Shown piece by piece: positions 32,043-41,781 of a stretch of DNA of 64,000 bases. The notes under the pieces are model-generated. The model was not told the origin of the DNA. It was given only the letters and a program-made list of their open reading frames with translations, and searched no databases. Positions within the stretch are counted from its first letter, which is position 1; the number at the start of each line of letters is the position of its first letter. The DNA is taken from contig JAEUMP010000010.1 in the NCBI GenBank assembly GCA_016791445.1, positions 1-64,000 of the forward strand, given 5' to 3'. A program made the translations under genes and the position numbers. Origin of the DNA: Hyphomonadaceae bacterium. Its GTDB lineage: Bacteria > Pseudomonadota > Alphaproteobacteria > Caulobacterales > Aquidulcibacteraceae.

Positions 32043-33632
32043 ATGACCACCGACATCCGCCCCGTGCGCCGGGCGCTCATTTCCGTTTCCGACAAGACGG
32101 GTCTCGTCGAACAGGCTGGCGCGCTGGCGCAGGCGGGGGTCGATCTTGTCTCCACCGGCGGCACGAAGGCGGCGATCGCGGCGGCGGGTCTTGAGGTGCG
32201 CGACGTGAGCGACATCACCGGTTTCCCGGAGATGATGGACGGGCGCGTGAAGACGCTGCATCCGGGCGTGCATGGCGGCCTGCTCGCGCGGCGCGATGCG
32301 CCCGATCACATGGCGTCGATGAAAGCCCACAACATCGAGGAAATCGATCTCCTCTATGTGAACCTCTATCCCTTCGAAGCGACCGTCGCGGCAGGCAAGC
32401 CGTGGGACGATTGCATCGAGAATATCGACATCGGCGGCCCGGCCATGCTGCGCGCGGCGTCGAAGAACCATGAATTCGTCGCGGTCTGCACCGACGCGGA
32501 CGATGTGGCGGCGGCGCTTGCAGAGATCGCGGAGAAGGGCGGCACGACGCTTGCGCTGCGCAAGCGTCTCGCGGCCAAGACCTATGCGCGCACGGCGGCC
32601 TACGATGCGGCGATCTCGAACTGGTTTGCCGCGCAGCTCGGCGAGGAGGCGCCCGCGTGGCGCGCCGTGGGCGGCAAGCTGAAACAGTCGCTGCGCTACG
32701 GCGAAAATCCGCACCAGTCGGCGGCGTTCTATGTCGACGGCAGCGCGCGTCCGGGCGTGGCGACGATCCGCCAGCTGCAGGGCAAGGAGCTTTCCTACAA
32801 CAATCTCAACGACACCGACGCGGCCTATGAACTCGTTGCGGAGTTCGATCCCGCGAAGTCTGCAGCGGTGGCGATCATCAAGCACGCCAATCCCTGCGGC
32901 GTGGCGGTGGGCAAGGACTTGCTGGAAGCCTATTCCCGCGCGCTGGCGTGCGATGCTGTGTCGGCGTTCGGCGGCATCGTCGCGGTGAACCGCAGGCTCG
33001 ACCGCGCGGCGGCGGAAGCGATCGCGCAGATCTTCACCGAAGTCGTCATCGCGCCGGATGCGGACGAAGACGCCATCGCCGTCTTCTCGAAGAAGAAGAA
33101 TCTGCGCCTGCTGGTTGCGGGCGGTCTGCCGGATCCAGGCGCGCCCGGCTTCACCGCCAAGACCGTGGCGGGCGGCATGCTTGTGCAGTCGCGCGATGCG
33201 GGCCGCGTGACGCGCGAGACGCTGAAGGTGGTGACAAAACGCGCGCCGACCGAAGCGGAAATTGCCGACATGCTCTTCGCCTTCGCCATCGCCAAGCACG
33301 TGAAGTCGAACGCCATCGTCTATGCGAAGGACGGACAGACCGTGGGCATCGGGGCCGGCCAGATGAATCGCCGCGACAGCGCGCGCATCGCCGCGATCCG
33401 CGCCGCGGAAGCTGCCGAAGCCGCGACCGATTACAAGCCCGTGCTGAAGGGGTGCGCCTGTGCGTCTGACGCCTTTTTCCCGTTCGCGGATGGTCTCCTG
33501 CAGGCGGCGGAAGCCGGCGCGACGGCGGTGATCCAGCCCGGCGGCTCCATGCGCGATGAGGAAGTCATCAAGGCCGCCGACGACGCGGGCCTCGCCATGG
33601 TCTTCACCGGCATGCGGCACTTCCGGCACTGA
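32043..33632 (+). CDS. purH: Bifunctional AICAR transformylase/IMP cyclohydrolase
   Basis: 529 residues. It performs the last two steps of IMP synthesis. The N-terminal MGS-like cyclohydrolase domain has [20 protein letters not shown] and [20 protein letters not shown]; the transformylase domain has [30 protein letters not shown] and [10 protein letters not shown], ending [17 protein letters not shown]. All are standard. ATG 32043 begins the expected N-terminus. The next gene begins 1 base after its stop. Confidence 0.98.
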   Translation: MTTDIRPVRRALISVSDKTGLVEQAGALAQAGVDLVSTGGTKAAIAAAGLEVRDVSDITGFPEMMDGRVKTLHPGVHGGLLARRDAPDHMASMKAHNIEEIDLLYVNLYPFEATVAAGKPWDDCIENIDIGGPAMLRAASKNHEFVAVCTDADDVAAALAEIAEKGGTTLALRKRLAAKTYARTAAYDAAISNWFAAQLGEEAPAWRAVGGKLKQSLRYGENPHQSAAFYVDGSARPGVATIRQLQGKELSYNNLNDTDAAYELVAEFDPAKSAAVAIIKHANPCGVAVGKDLLEAYSRALACDAVSAFGGIVAVNRRLDRAAAEAIAQIFTEVVIAPDADEDAIAVFSKKKNLRLLVAGGLPDPGAPGFTAKTVAGGMLVQSRDAGRVTRETLKVVTKRAPTEAEIADMLFAFAIAKHVKSNAIVYAKDGQTVGIGAGQMNRRDSARIAAIRAAEAAEAATDYKPVLKGCACASDAFFPFADGLLQAAEAGATAVIQPGGSMRDEEVIKAADDAGLAMVFTGMRHFRH

Positions 33633-33633
33633 G

Positions 33634-34011
33634 ATGCGCATCGGCGCCGTCACGCTGCTCGTGCGCGACTATGACGAGGCGATCGCGTTCTATGTGGACG
33701 CGCTTGGTTTCGACCTTCTGGAAGACACCGATCTCGGCGGCGGCAAGCGCTGGGTCCGCGTCGCGCCGAAGGGCGCCGAGACCTGTCTGCTTCTCGCGAA
33801 AGCGACGACGCCGGAACAAGTCGCGCGCATCGGCGACCAGACGGGCGGTCGCGTCGGCTTTTTCCTACACACCGACGATTTCGCACGCGTTCACGCGGCG
33901 ATGCTCGCGAAGGGCGTGCGGTTTCTCGAAGCGCCGCGCCACGAGGCCTACGGATCGGTTGCGGTGTTCGTCGATCCGTTCGGGAACAGGTGGGATTTGA
34001 TCGGACCTTAG
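33634..34011 (+). CDS. VOC (glyoxalase/bleomycin resistance) family protein
   Basis: 125 residues, one vicinal-oxygen-chelate domain made of paired beta-alpha-beta modules: [54 protein letters not shown] and [18 protein letters not shown]. Conserved Glu/His metal positions are partly recognisable, but the reaction is unknown. It starts 1 base after purH ends and is probably co-transcribed. It is followed by a strong inverted repeat. Confidence 0.85.
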   Translation: MRIGAVTLLVRDYDEAIAFYVDALGFDLLEDTDLGGGKRWVRVAPKGAETCLLLAKATTPEQVARIGDQTGGRVGFFLHTDDFARVHAAMLAKGVRFLEAPRHEAYGSVAVFVDPFGNRWDLIGP

Positions 34012-34017
34012 AGCGAT

Positions 34018-34091
34018 CCGGAGCGGCGACGCCCTCGTCGCCGGTCCCTGCGCCGCTGGACCAGACGGCGACGGGGGCGTCGCCGCTCCGG
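34018..34091. repeat. 25-base inverted repeat between convergent genes
   Basis: Arms 34018-34042 and 34067-34091 pair over 25 bases with a single G-T wobble, enclosing a small hairpin (GGTCC/GGACC). Each arm is itself an 8-base palindrome (CGGCGACG/CGTCGCCG with loop CCCT or GGGG) flanked by GGAGCG or CGCTCC. It probably serves as a bidirectional terminator and is a paired form of the REP-like element seen near 9.5 and 10.2 kb. Confidence 0.75.
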
Positions 34092-34099
34092 CCTCATGC

Positions 34100-34825
34100 T
34101 CACGTCGCCGCTTTCACCGCGATCAGAAAATAATTCATCGACACGTCGTCGCTCAGCTTCCACATCCCGCTCAGCGGATTGAAGCTCAGCCCCACTGGCG
34201 CGCGGCATTCGAGCGGCAGCAGGGCGGCGGCGAGTTCGTCGGGCTTCACGAGCTTGTCGAACTCGTGCGTGCCGTCCGGCACCCAGCGCAGGACGCGCTC
34301 GGCGGCGGTGATGGCGAGCGCGCGCGCTTTCACCGTGCGGTTGATGGTAGAGAGAATGGCGAGGCCGCCGGGCTTCACGAGCTTGCCCACCGACTCGCAG
34401 AAGGCGTGCATGTCCGCGACGTGCTCGACGATCTCGAGCGCCAGCACGACATCGAACTGCGCGCCGGAGGCGGCGAGGTCTTCCGCCGTGCCTTGGCGAT
34501 AGTCGATACTGAGCCCGCCCTGGGCGGCGTGCGCTGCGGCGGCGTTGACGCTTTCGAGCGCGCCGTCGAGGCCGACCACGGTGGCGCCCAGCCTGGCCAT
34601 CGGTTCGGTGGCGAGGCCGCCGCCACAGCCGACGTCGATCAGGCTGAGGCCCTCGAAGGGTCGGCGCCCGCCATGGCGGCCGAAATGGTCGGCGATGGCG
34701 GCGCGCAGGAAGCCCAGACGCACGGGGTTCATCCGGTGCAGGGGCGCGAAATCGCCCTTGGGGTCCCACCAGGCGTCGGCCATGGCGGCGAACTTGGCGA
34801 TCTCGGCGGGGTCGAGGGTGGTCAT
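34100..34825 (-). CDS. ubiG: Ubiquinone biosynthesis O-methyltransferase UbiG
   Basis: 241 residues. SAM-dependent class I methyltransferase carrying out both O-methylations in ubiquinone synthesis. Motif I is LIDVGCGGGLATEPMARLG; the N-terminal FAAMADAWWDPKGDFAPLHR and MNPVRLGFL and the later LEIVEHVADMHAFCESVGKL and LSTINRTVKARALAI are specific to UbiG. Start ATG 34825. It lies convergent to the VOC gene and divergent from lysC, with a 103-base gap. Confidence 0.96.
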   Translation of the reverse strand: MTTLDPAEIAKFAAMADAWWDPKGDFAPLHRMNPVRLGFLRAAIADHFGRHGGRRPFEGLSLIDVGCGGGLATEPMARLGATVVGLDGALESVNAAAAHAAQGGLSIDYRQGTAEDLAASGAQFDVVLALEIVEHVADMHAFCESVGKLVKPGGLAILSTINRTVKARALAITAAERVLRWVPDGTHEFDKLVKPDELAAALLPLECRAPVGLSFNPLSGMWKLSDDVSMNYFLIAVKAAT

Positions 34826-34928
34826 GGCGGCAATAGGCCGTGGTCGGTCGGCATTGAAAAGGGGGCCTTTCGACGCGACCGCCGATTGCCTAGTGCCTCG
34901 CGCGGGTCTCATCCGCTATGACCGGCCC

Positions 34929-36194
34929 ATGACTCGCGTGGTGATGAAATTCGGCGGCACGTCCGTGGGCGATGTGGAGCGTATCCGGCGCGTGGCGCGG
35001 ATCGTGGCGGCGGAGCGCAAGCCCGGCAAAGGCGTGGCCGTGGTGGTGTCCGCCATGTCCGGGGAGACCGACAAGCTCGTGAAGCTCGCCCGGGACGCGG
35101 GCGGCGAGACGCCGAACGGCCCCGCCGTCGGCGGCGCGGGCTTCGATGACGAGTACGATGTCATCGTCTCCACCGGCGAGCAGGTGACGACGGGGCTCCT
35201 CGCGCTCGCGCTGCGCCAGCTCGGCATCCCGGCGCGCTCCTGGCAGAACTGGCAGATGCCGCTCAAGACAGACGCGGCGCACGCCAAAGCGCGGATCGAC
35301 GCCATCGACGAGAAGGGCGAGCTTGCGCGCGCCATCGACGCCGGGGAGGTCGCGGTGATCCCGGGCTTCCAGGGCGTGACGGCGGAGGGGCGCATCACCA
35401 CGCTCGGACGCGGCGGATCGGATACCTCGGCGGTGGCGGTCGCGGCGGCGCTGAAGGCCGACCGTTGCGACATCTATACGGATGTGGACGGCGTCTACAC
35501 GACCGATCCGCGCATCGTTCCCAAGGCGCGCCGCCTCGACAAGATATCCTATGAGGAGATGCTGGAGATGGCGTCGCTCGGCGCCAAGGTGCTGCAGACG
35601 CGCTCGGTCGAACTGGCCATGGCGCAGCGCGTGCCGGTGCGCGTGCTTTCGAGTTTTGTCGAGCCCGGCGAACCCAACGCCGGCACCATCGTGTGCGATG
35701 AGGAAGAGATCGTGGAAAAGCAGATCGTGTCGGGCGTGGCCTATTCGCGCGACGAAGCGAAGGTGTCGCTGATCGGCGTGGCGGACGCGCCGGGCGTGGC
35801 GGCGGAAATCTTCGGCCGTCTCGCGGACGCCAATATCAACGTCGACATGATCGTGCAGAGCCAGTCGCGCCAGGAAGGCAAGCAGAACATCGTGTTCACC
35901 TGCCCGGACCGCGATGCGCCGCGCGCGAGCGACATCCTCAAAACGGCGCGCGACAGGATCGCCTTCGACGAACTGCACATCAAGCGCGATGTCGCGAAAG
36001 TCTCCGTGATCGGCATCGGCATGAAGAGCCAGGTGGGCGTGGCGCGCACCATGTTCTCCGCGCTCGCCGCCAAGGGCATCAACATTGAGGTCATCTCGAC
36101 GTCGGAAATCAAGATCTCCGTGCTGATCGACAGCCAGTATGTGGAACTCGCCGTGCGCGCCCTGCATACGGCATATGGCCTCGATGCGGCGTAG
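34929..36194 (+). CDS. lysC: Aspartate kinase
   Basis: 421 residues. It phosphorylates aspartate, the entry to Lys, Thr and Met. MKFGGTSVGDVERI at the N-terminus, SAMSGETDKLV, GFQGVTAEGRITTLGRGGSD and YTDVDGVYTTDPRI form the kinase domain; two ACT domains (about 265-420) include VADAPGVAAEIFGRLADANI and SEIKISVLID, the feedback-regulatory part. ATG 34929 matches homologous starts. It is followed by a palindrome-rich gap and ptsP, an order often seen in alphaproteobacteria. Confidence 0.97.
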   Translation: MTRVVMKFGGTSVGDVERIRRVARIVAAERKPGKGVAVVVSAMSGETDKLVKLARDAGGETPNGPAVGGAGFDDEYDVIVSTGEQVTTGLLALALRQLGIPARSWQNWQMPLKTDAAHAKARIDAIDEKGELARAIDAGEVAVIPGFQGVTAEGRITTLGRGGSDTSAVAVAAALKADRCDIYTDVDGVYTTDPRIVPKARRLDKISYEEMLEMASLGAKVLQTRSVELAMAQRVPVRVLSSFVEPGEPNAGTIVCDEEEIVEKQIVSGVAYSRDEAKVSLIGVADAPGVAAEIFGRLADANINVDMIVQSQSRQEGKQNIVFTCPDRDAPRASDILKTARDRIAFDELHIKRDVAKVSVIGIGMKSQVGVARTMFSALAAKGINIEVISTSEIKISVLIDSQYVELAVRALHTAYGLDAA

Positions 36195-36245
36195 GGCGGA
36201 GCCCCGTTTCCTCCTCCGTGAAGCGAAGCGGAACGGGGGGGGTGA

Positions 36246-36332
36246 CTCGCGACGCCGTCGCGAGACGGAGGGGGCGCGGCCTTTCCCCCATCCCCCGGCT
36301 TCGCCGGGTACTTCCCCCGCAGGCGGGGGAAG
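36246..36332. repeat. Cluster of three palindromes between lysC and ptsP
   Basis: CTCGCGACG/CGTCGCGAG (36246-36264), CCCGGC/GCCGGG around TTC (36294-36308) and CTTCCCCCGC/GCGGGGGAAG (36311-36332). The second and third sit back to back with 2 bases between. They could end the lysC transcript or be intergenic mosaic repeats. The C/G-rich stretch is unlike the coding sequence around it. Confidence 0.6.
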
Positions 36333-36350
36333 AAAACCAATGGTATCCCC

Positions 36351-38612
36351 ATGACCACCGCCCCCGGAACCGGCGCGGCGCGCGTGATCATGCGCAAGCT
36401 GCGCGACATCGTGCACACCTCCGAGCCCGCGCAGGAAAAGCTCAACAAGCTCGTCTCCATGATCGCTTCGGCGATGGTCGCCGACGTGTGCTCGATCTAT
36501 CTGAAGCGCGGCATCATTCATGAGCTTTTCGCGACCGAAGGATTGAAGCCGGAGGCCGTACACCGCACGCGCCTGAAGGAGAATGAAGGGCTTGTCGGTC
36601 TCGTCGCGGAGACGGCGCGCCCGCTCAACATCGCCGATGCGCCGCAGCACCCGCGCTTTTCCTACCGCCCGGAAACCGGCGAGGATCCGTTCAACGCCTT
36701 TCTCGGCGTGCCCATCGTTCGGTCGGAGCGCGTGTTCGGGGTGCTCGTGGTCCAGAACCGCGCGGCGCGTGTCTACACGGAGGAGGAAGTCGAGTCGCTG
36801 CAGACGGTGGCGATGGTCCTCATGGAGATGGTCGCGGCCGGCAATTTCGGCGATCTCTCTGGGCTGCAGGAAGTGGAAGTCCGGCCGAGTCGGCCCGAAC
36901 GTCTCGTCGGCAAGGGCTTCGCGGACGGCCTCGCAATCGGTCGCGCAGTCTTGCACGAGCCGCACGCCCCGCTGGGGCGGGCGTTCGCCGATGATCCGGC
37001 GCGCGAAGAGGCACGGCTTGATGCGGCGCTCGCGCGGGTCCGCAAATCCATCGACGAGCACATCACCAACGATCCCGGTCGGCTTTCGGGGCAATCGCGC
37101 GAGGTGCTCGAAACCTTCCGCATGCTCGCCAACGATCACAGCTGGGAGAGCCGGCTGAAGCGCGGCGTGCGCGACGGGCTTTCGGCGGAAGCGGCGGCGG
37201 AGCGTGCGCGCGCCGAACACCGCGCCCGCATGCAGGGGGCGCAGAACGCCATCCTGCGCGAGCAGATGCATGACCTCGAGGATCTCGACAATCGTCTGAT
37301 GCGCGCGCTCGCCTCGCCGGACGGCGACGACAAGCTCGCGCTGCCGGACGACGCGATCCTCATCGCGCGCGACATTGGTCCCGCCGAACTGCTCGACTAC
37401 GGCGAGCGTTTGCGCGGGGTGGCGCTGGAGGAGGGCGGGGCGTCCTCGCACGCGACCATCATCGCCAAGGCGCTCGGCATTCCGCTGGTGGGGCGGCTTA
37501 CGCAGCTCGGCGCGCGGGTGGAGGCGGGCGACCGCATCGTGCTCGACGGCGAACGGGGCGAAGCGCGGCTGCGTCCGGAGCCGGAAGTCGTCATCGCCTA
37601 CGAACAGCGGCTCGAACTGCGCTACGCTCAGGCCGAGGAGTTCGCCCGCCAGCGCGACGCGCCTGCCGTCACGCGCGACGGCGCGGAAATCAAGCTGCTG
37701 CTCAACGCCGGTCTCATGCTCGATGTGCAGCATCTCGGCGAAGTCGGGGCGGAGGGGATCGGGCTTTTCCGCACCGAGTTCCAGTTCATGGTCTCAGAGC
37801 GGCTGCCGCGCACCGCCGAACAGATCCAGCTCTACAGCGACGTCCTCGCCGCAGCCGGCGACAGGCCCGTGACGTTCCGCACCCTCGATGTCGGCGGCGA
37901 CAAGGTGCTGCCCTACATGTCGAGCGAACGGGAGGAAAACCCCGCCCTCGGCTGGCGCGCGCTGCGCATGGGGCTGGAGCGACCGGCGCTGCTGCGCACA
38001 CAGGTGCGCGCGCTGATCGAGGCCGCCGAGGGCAAGCATCTGCGGATCATGTTCCCGCTCGTCACCGTCGCGCAGGAATTCATCGACGCGCGCGAGCTGG
38101 TGGAGAAGGAACTCGCCGTCGCGCAGGGCCGCGGGCGCAAGGGGCCGGCAAAGCTCGAAGTGGGCGTCATGATCGAGGCGCCGGCGATCGCCTTCGGCAT
38201 TTCGATCCTCGCCGGGAAGGCGGATTTCCTGTCCATCGGCACCAATGACCTAATGCAGTACTTCTTCGCGGCGGACCGCGCCAATCCGCGTGTTTCGGAC
38301 CGCTACGACATCCTCTCGGCGCCGGCCCTGAAGTTCCTGCGCTTCATCCGGGAGGAAGCCGCGCGGGCCGGCCTGCCGTTGTCGGTGTGCGGGGAGGCGG
38401 CGGGCAAGCCGCTGGAGGCGATGGCGCTGATTGCGCTCGGCTATGACCGGCTGTCCATGCCGGCGGCGGGCGTCGGCCCCGTCAAGCGCATGCTCCGCAA
38501 TCTCGACGCCCAGGCGGCGCATGCCGTGGTCGAGAGCCTGCTGACTTCCGAACGGCCCTCGGTCCGGGCGGACCTTGCCGCATGGGCCAATGCCGAGAAT
38601 GTGCCGCTCTGA
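36351..38612 (+). CDS. ptsP: Phosphoenolpyruvate-protein phosphotransferase PtsP (EI-Ntr)
   Basis: 753 residues. First enzyme of the nitrogen phosphotransfer system, passing phosphate from PEP to NPr. A GAF domain (about 20-165) precedes the EI N-terminal region. The phosphorylated His is in GGASSHATIIAKALG at residue 367, and the C-terminal PEP-binding barrel has FRTEFQFM, RTLDVGGDKVLPY, EVGVMIEAPA, SIGTNDLMQY and VCGEAAG with Cys680. No transporter genes are nearby, consistent with a regulatory PTS. GAF-type EI-Ntr responds to glutamine/2-oxoglutarate in several proteobacteria. Start ATG 36351, weak ribosome site. Confidence 0.97.
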   Translation: MTTAPGTGAARVIMRKLRDIVHTSEPAQEKLNKLVSMIASAMVADVCSIYLKRGIIHELFATEGLKPEAVHRTRLKENEGLVGLVAETARPLNIADAPQHPRFSYRPETGEDPFNAFLGVPIVRSERVFGVLVVQNRAARVYTEEEVESLQTVAMVLMEMVAAGNFGDLSGLQEVEVRPSRPERLVGKGFADGLAIGRAVLHEPHAPLGRAFADDPAREEARLDAALARVRKSIDEHITNDPGRLSGQSREVLETFRMLANDHSWESRLKRGVRDGLSAEAAAERARAEHRARMQGAQNAILREQMHDLEDLDNRLMRALASPDGDDKLALPDDAILIARDIGPAELLDYGERLRGVALEEGGASSHATIIAKALGIPLVGRLTQLGARVEAGDRIVLDGERGEARLRPEPEVVIAYEQRLELRYAQAEEFARQRDAPAVTRDGAEIKLLLNAGLMLDVQHLGEVGAEGIGLFRTEFQFMVSERLPRTAEQIQLYSDVLAAAGDRPVTFRTLDVGGDKVLPYMSSEREENPALGWRALRMGLERPALLRTQVRALIEAAEGKHLRIMFPLVTVAQEFIDARELVEKELAVAQGRGRKGPAKLEVGVMIEAPAIAFGISILAGKADFLSIGTNDLMQYFFAADRANPRVSDRYDILSAPALKFLRFIREEAARAGLPLSVCGEAAGKPLEAMALIALGYDRLSMPAAGVGPVKRMLRNLDAQAAHAVVESLLTSERPSVRADLAAWANAENVPL

Positions 38613-38863
38613 GAGCGGTTTCCTTACGCATGTGAACGCTTCGTTAGCAGCCTCGTCGTTGAATGAATCGGCGCGTCTGCGTAGAAGGGTCCCGCTGCGG
38701 GGCCTCAAGACTTTCACTTCGACTGCGCCTCGCGCGGTCGACGGGAACACGGCATACAATGTTCACCTCACCCCCAGGCGCTCCCCATGACGGAAACGAA
38801 ACGCCGGCTGCGCGTCCTGCGGTCCGATCGCCCGTCGCGGGCGCCGCCGCACTGGAGCCGGGC

Positions 38864-39619
38864 ATGAGGGCAGGATCGAAACTGCGCGCCGCGCGGGAAG
38901 CCAAGGGGCTTTCGCTCGAACAGGTGGCCAAGGACACGCGGATCCGCGTGGAATACCTCGCCGCGCTCGAGACGATGAACGTCAACCTGATCCCCGGGAA
39001 GGCATACGCGAAGGCCTATCTTCGCAGCTATGTGAAGTATCTGGCGCTGACCGAGGAAGAATTGGTCATCCAGTACGAGAACGAGAGCGCGCGCCTGCGC
39101 GAGGACGACAGCGACCAGATCCGCAACCCGGACTCCAAGCCCGCGCCGGAGCGCCCCTGGTTCTGGGCGGCGGTGCTCGGCGTGGTCTGCCTGGCCTTCG
39201 TCGGCTGGCGAGCGCTTCAGGATTCCGCTCCCGAGCTCTTTGCGCCCAAGGCGCCTGCCGAGCGTCGTGCAGATGCCGCCGAGACGACGACGCCGGCGCC
39301 CCTGCCGGAAGCCGCGCCGGCCCCGCCCGAAGTCTGGACGACGGACGTGGTGATCGAGGTTGTCGCGCTGAAGCCGGAATGGCTGGAGGTCCGTGGCGCC
39401 GACGGCACCATCTTCGCGTCCCGCAACATGGCGACCGGAGAAGTCTATCGCCCGGACGTCGGCGCCAACTGGACGCTCCACGCCAAGGACGGCGGGGCCT
39501 TCGAGATCCGGGTCAACGGCGCAAAGGTCGGGCCGCTGGGCGATCCTGGCGCGCCGGTTCTGGGCCGTCCGGTGGACAAGATCGCGCCGCCGAACACCCT
39601 CGCCGCCGGCGGACGATAG
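38864..39619 (+). CDS. RodZ-like protein: HTH domain plus membrane anchor
   Basis: 251 residues from ATG 38864, which has GGAG 6 bases upstream; the frame is open to ATG 38759, which would add 35 residues of less typical codon use. An XRE-like helix-turn-helix fills about 3-65 (LRAAREAKGLSLEQVAKDTR, then AYAKAYLRSYVKYLAL), a transmembrane helix lies at about 98-118 (PWFWAAVLGVVCLAFVGWRA), then an Ala/Pro-rich linker and a DUF4115-type periplasmic domain (about 165-240). This is the layout of RodZ, which links MreB to the elongation machinery. It precedes ispG, a common alphaproteobacterial pairing. Confidence 0.85.
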   Translation: MRAGSKLRAAREAKGLSLEQVAKDTRIRVEYLAALETMNVNLIPGKAYAKAYLRSYVKYLALTEEELVIQYENESARLREDDSDQIRNPDSKPAPERPWFWAAVLGVVCLAFVGWRALQDSAPELFAPKAPAERRADAAETTTPAPLPEAAPAPPEVWTTDVVIEVVALKPEWLEVRGADGTIFASRNMATGEVYRPDVGANWTLHAKDGGAFEIRVNGAKVGPLGDPGAPVLGRPVDKIAPPNTLAAGGR

Positions 39620-39664
39620 CGGCGCCCGTTCCGGGCGTCCCGGAATGCGCCTAGAGTGTCGGCC

Positions 39665-40783
39665 ATGACCGACCTCCACCACATCCGCCCCTGGCGGCGC
39701 ATCGAACGGCGCGTCTCGCGCCAGATCCATGTCGGCAAGGTGCCCGTGGGCGGCGGCGCGCCGATCACCGTCCAGACGATGACGAACACGCTGACGGCGG
39801 ATGCTGCGGCGACGATCGCGCAGATCCGGCGGGCGGAGGAGGCGGGGGTCGATATCGTCCGCGTCTCGTGCCCGGACGTGGAGTCGACCGCGGCGCTGCC
39901 GGAGATCGTGAAGGCCGCGTCCGTCCCGATCGTCGCGGACATCCACTTTCACTACAAGCGCGGCATCGAGGCGGCGAAGGCGGGCGCGGCGTGCCTGCGG
40001 ATCAATCCCGGCAATATCGGCTCAAGCGCGCGCGTGAAGGAAGTGGTGCAGGCCGCGAAGGATCATGGCTGCTCCATGCGCATCGGCGTGAATGCGGGGT
40101 CGCTCGAAAGCGAGCTGCTGGAGAAGTACGGCGAGCCGTGCCCCGAGGCGATGGTGGAAAGCGCGCTGCGCCACGCCGCCATGCTCGAGGAGCATGACTT
40201 CCGCGAGTACAAGATTTCCGTGAAGGCGTCGGACGTCTTCCTCACGGTCGCGGCCTATCAGGCGCTGAGCGAAGCGACGGACGCGCCGCTGCATCTCGGC
40301 GTCACCGAAGCGGGCGCGCTGCGCACGGGCACGGTGAAATCCGCCATCGGCGTGGGCTCGCTCCTGTGGGCCGGCATCGGCGACACGATCCGCGTCTCGC
40401 TCGCGGCGGACCCGGTGGAAGAAGTGAAAGTCGGCCACGATCTGCTGAAGTCGCTCGGTTTGCGTCAGCGCGGCGTGAACATCATCGCGTGTCCCTCGTG
40501 TGCGCGGCAGGGCTTCAACGTCATCGAGACGGTGGAGAAGCTCGAACAGCGCCTCGCGCACATCGCCGAACCGATCACGCTCTCGATCATCGGCTGTGTC
40601 GTGAACGGCCCCGGCGAAGCACTGATGACCGATCTCGGATTTACGGGCGGCGGCGCGGGTTCGGGCATGATGTATGTGAGCGGCAAGCCCGATCACAAGG
40701 TGTCGAACGACGCGATGGTGGAGCACATCGTGGAGCTGGTGGAAGAGCGGGCGAAATCGATGCGGAAAGCCGCCGCCCTTTGA
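39665..40783 (+). CDS. ispG: 4-hydroxy-3-methylbut-2-enyl-diphosphate synthase
   Basis: 372 residues. MEP-pathway enzyme (GcpE) that reduces MEcPP to HMBPP using a 4Fe-4S cluster. Cluster ligands are Cys276 and Cys279 in ACPSCARQG and Cys311 in [38 protein letters not shown] and HLGVTEAG are standard barrel motifs. ATG 39665 gives the expected short N-terminus. It follows the RodZ-like gene by 45 bases. Confidence 0.97.
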   Translation: MTDLHHIRPWRRIERRVSRQIHVGKVPVGGGAPITVQTMTNTLTADAAATIAQIRRAEEAGVDIVRVSCPDVESTAALPEIVKAASVPIVADIHFHYKRGIEAAKAGAACLRINPGNIGSSARVKEVVQAAKDHGCSMRIGVNAGSLESELLEKYGEPCPEAMVESALRHAAMLEEHDFREYKISVKASDVFLTVAAYQALSEATDAPLHLGVTEAGALRTGTVKSAIGVGSLLWAGIGDTIRVSLAADPVEEVKVGHDLLKSLGLRQRGVNIIACPSCARQGFNVIETVEKLEQRLAHIAEPITLSIIGCVVNGPGEALMTDLGFTGGGAGSGMMYVSGKPDHKVSNDAMVEHIVELVEERAKSMRKAAAL

Positions 40784-40789
40784 ACGAGA

Positions 40790-41239
40790 CTACTCCGGCA
40801 TCCAGTCCGCGTTCTTCGCCTGATCCATCGTGAAGGGCGGCGCTTCAGGAAAAGCGCCCACGTCCATGTCCGTTTCGCTCGACGCCTCCAGGCGCGCGTT
40901 TTCGTAGGCGTCGAGATACTCCTCCGCCTCGATCGATTTCAGGCCTGGATTGCGGCGCAAATGCTTGGCGATGGCGCGGCGTTGCGTGGTGATCGTGTTG
41001 CTCCAGCTGCGGCTTCGTCGGTCCGGCTGGTAGACCCATTTCAGCAGATGTGTCAGCAGCACCACATATCGGGAACCGAGCTCCATTTCCTCGGAGGTCC
41101 CCAACGAATTCAGCTCCTCGGCGAGTTTGTCCCAGTCGAGTTCGTTCGCGGACCGGCGCTTCAGGGCATCGGCCTGCTCCTTGGTCCATGAGTAGAAATC
41201 GGCTTCGTAGGTCTTGGACATGTGCTGAGTGTAGCACAT
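40790..41239 (-). CDS. DUF29 family protein
   Basis: 149 residues from ATG 41239 (GGAGG 7 bases upstream) or 143 from ATG 41221. DUF29 features are plain: YEADFYSWTKEQADALKRR, LDWDKLAEELNSLGTSE, LLTHLLKWVYQPDRRSRSW and the mostly helical end. DUF29 proteins are common in cyanobacteria and proteobacteria and have no known function. A perfect 10-base inverted repeat covers both possible start codons, suggesting control at the start site. Confidence 0.88.
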   Translation of the reverse strand: MCYTQHMSKTYEADFYSWTKEQADALKRRSANELDWDKLAEELNSLGTSEEMELGSRYVVLLTHLLKWVYQPDRRSRSWSNTITTQRRAIAKHLRRNPGLKSIEAEEYLDAYENARLEASSETDMDVGAFPEAPPFTMDQAKNADWMPE

Positions 41240-41242
41240 GTC
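41217..41242. promoter_or_regulatory. Perfect inverted repeat across the DUF29 start codons
   Basis: GACATGTGCT (41217-41226) and AGCACATGTC (41233-41242), 6-base spacer GAGTGT. Both candidate ATGs (41221 and 41239 on the minus strand) lie inside the arms. In mRNA it would form a 10-pair hairpin hiding the start codons just after the GGAGG ribosome site; in DNA it is a dyad suited to a dimeric repressor. Confidence 0.6.
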
Positions 41243-41302
41243 AGAACCTCCCTTCACTCAGGCCGGAAGTCGCGGAAAGGCCGGCGACAAGGACGGCGCA
41301 CT

Positions 41303-41677
41303 CTAGGACGGACCATGGAGCAGCTGCTGAAAGCGCAGGCTGTTGCCATCCGCGTCCTCCACATACAGTTCGCGCGTGCCCCACGTCTGGTCCGTCGGCG
41401 GCATGCGGATCGCCGCGCCTTTCGCGATGAATTCCGCGTGCAGCGCATCGACGTCTGCGGCGAGGATCGTCGCCACATGGCCGGAGACTCCGTCGCCCGA
41501 AAATGAAGAGAGATGCAGCACCGCATCGTCGCGCTGCACGACCAGGTAGGCGGGATCGGGCAGGGCGTCGTCGGCGCGAACTTCCGAGTGCACGGCAAAA
41601 CCCAGCTGGTCGACATAGATGCGCCACGCGTCCGCCATGCGCCCCACGTGCAGCAATGGAATTGATCGACCCAGCAT
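41303..41677 (-). CDS. VOC family protein (glyoxalase superfamily)
   Basis: 124 residues. RSIPLLHVGRMADAWRIYVD, LGFAVHSEVRADDALPDPAY, GHVATILAADVDALHAEF and TWGTRELYVEDADGNSLRF form a single VOC unit resembling bleomycin-resistance-type proteins. ATG 41677 is preceded by AGGAG at 8 bases, favoured over the GTG at 41707. It shares no close similarity with the other VOC protein at 33634. Substrate unknown. Confidence 0.85.
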   Translation of the reverse strand: MLGRSIPLLHVGRMADAWRIYVDQLGFAVHSEVRADDALPDPAYLVVQRDDAVLHLSSFSGDGVSGHVATILAADVDALHAEFIAKGAAIRMPPTDQTWGTRELYVEDADGNSLRFQQLLHGPS

Positions 41678-41781
41678 TTCGGCTCTCCTGTCGGCGACCA
41701 CGGTCACATTACCACCTCGAAACGAGCCCCAGAAACGCGCCGGTGCTAAGCCAGCGCCGCCAGCAGAAGGGACAGTTTCAC

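Noticed and set aside
30837-33653. 938-codon minus-strand frame across the heparinase-like and purH region
   Set aside because: Antisense shadow; no domain and no ribosome site.
34890-37733. 947-codon minus-strand frame across lysC and ptsP
   Set aside because: Antisense shadow of two certain genes; composition is His/Arg/Asp-rich with no recognisable domain.
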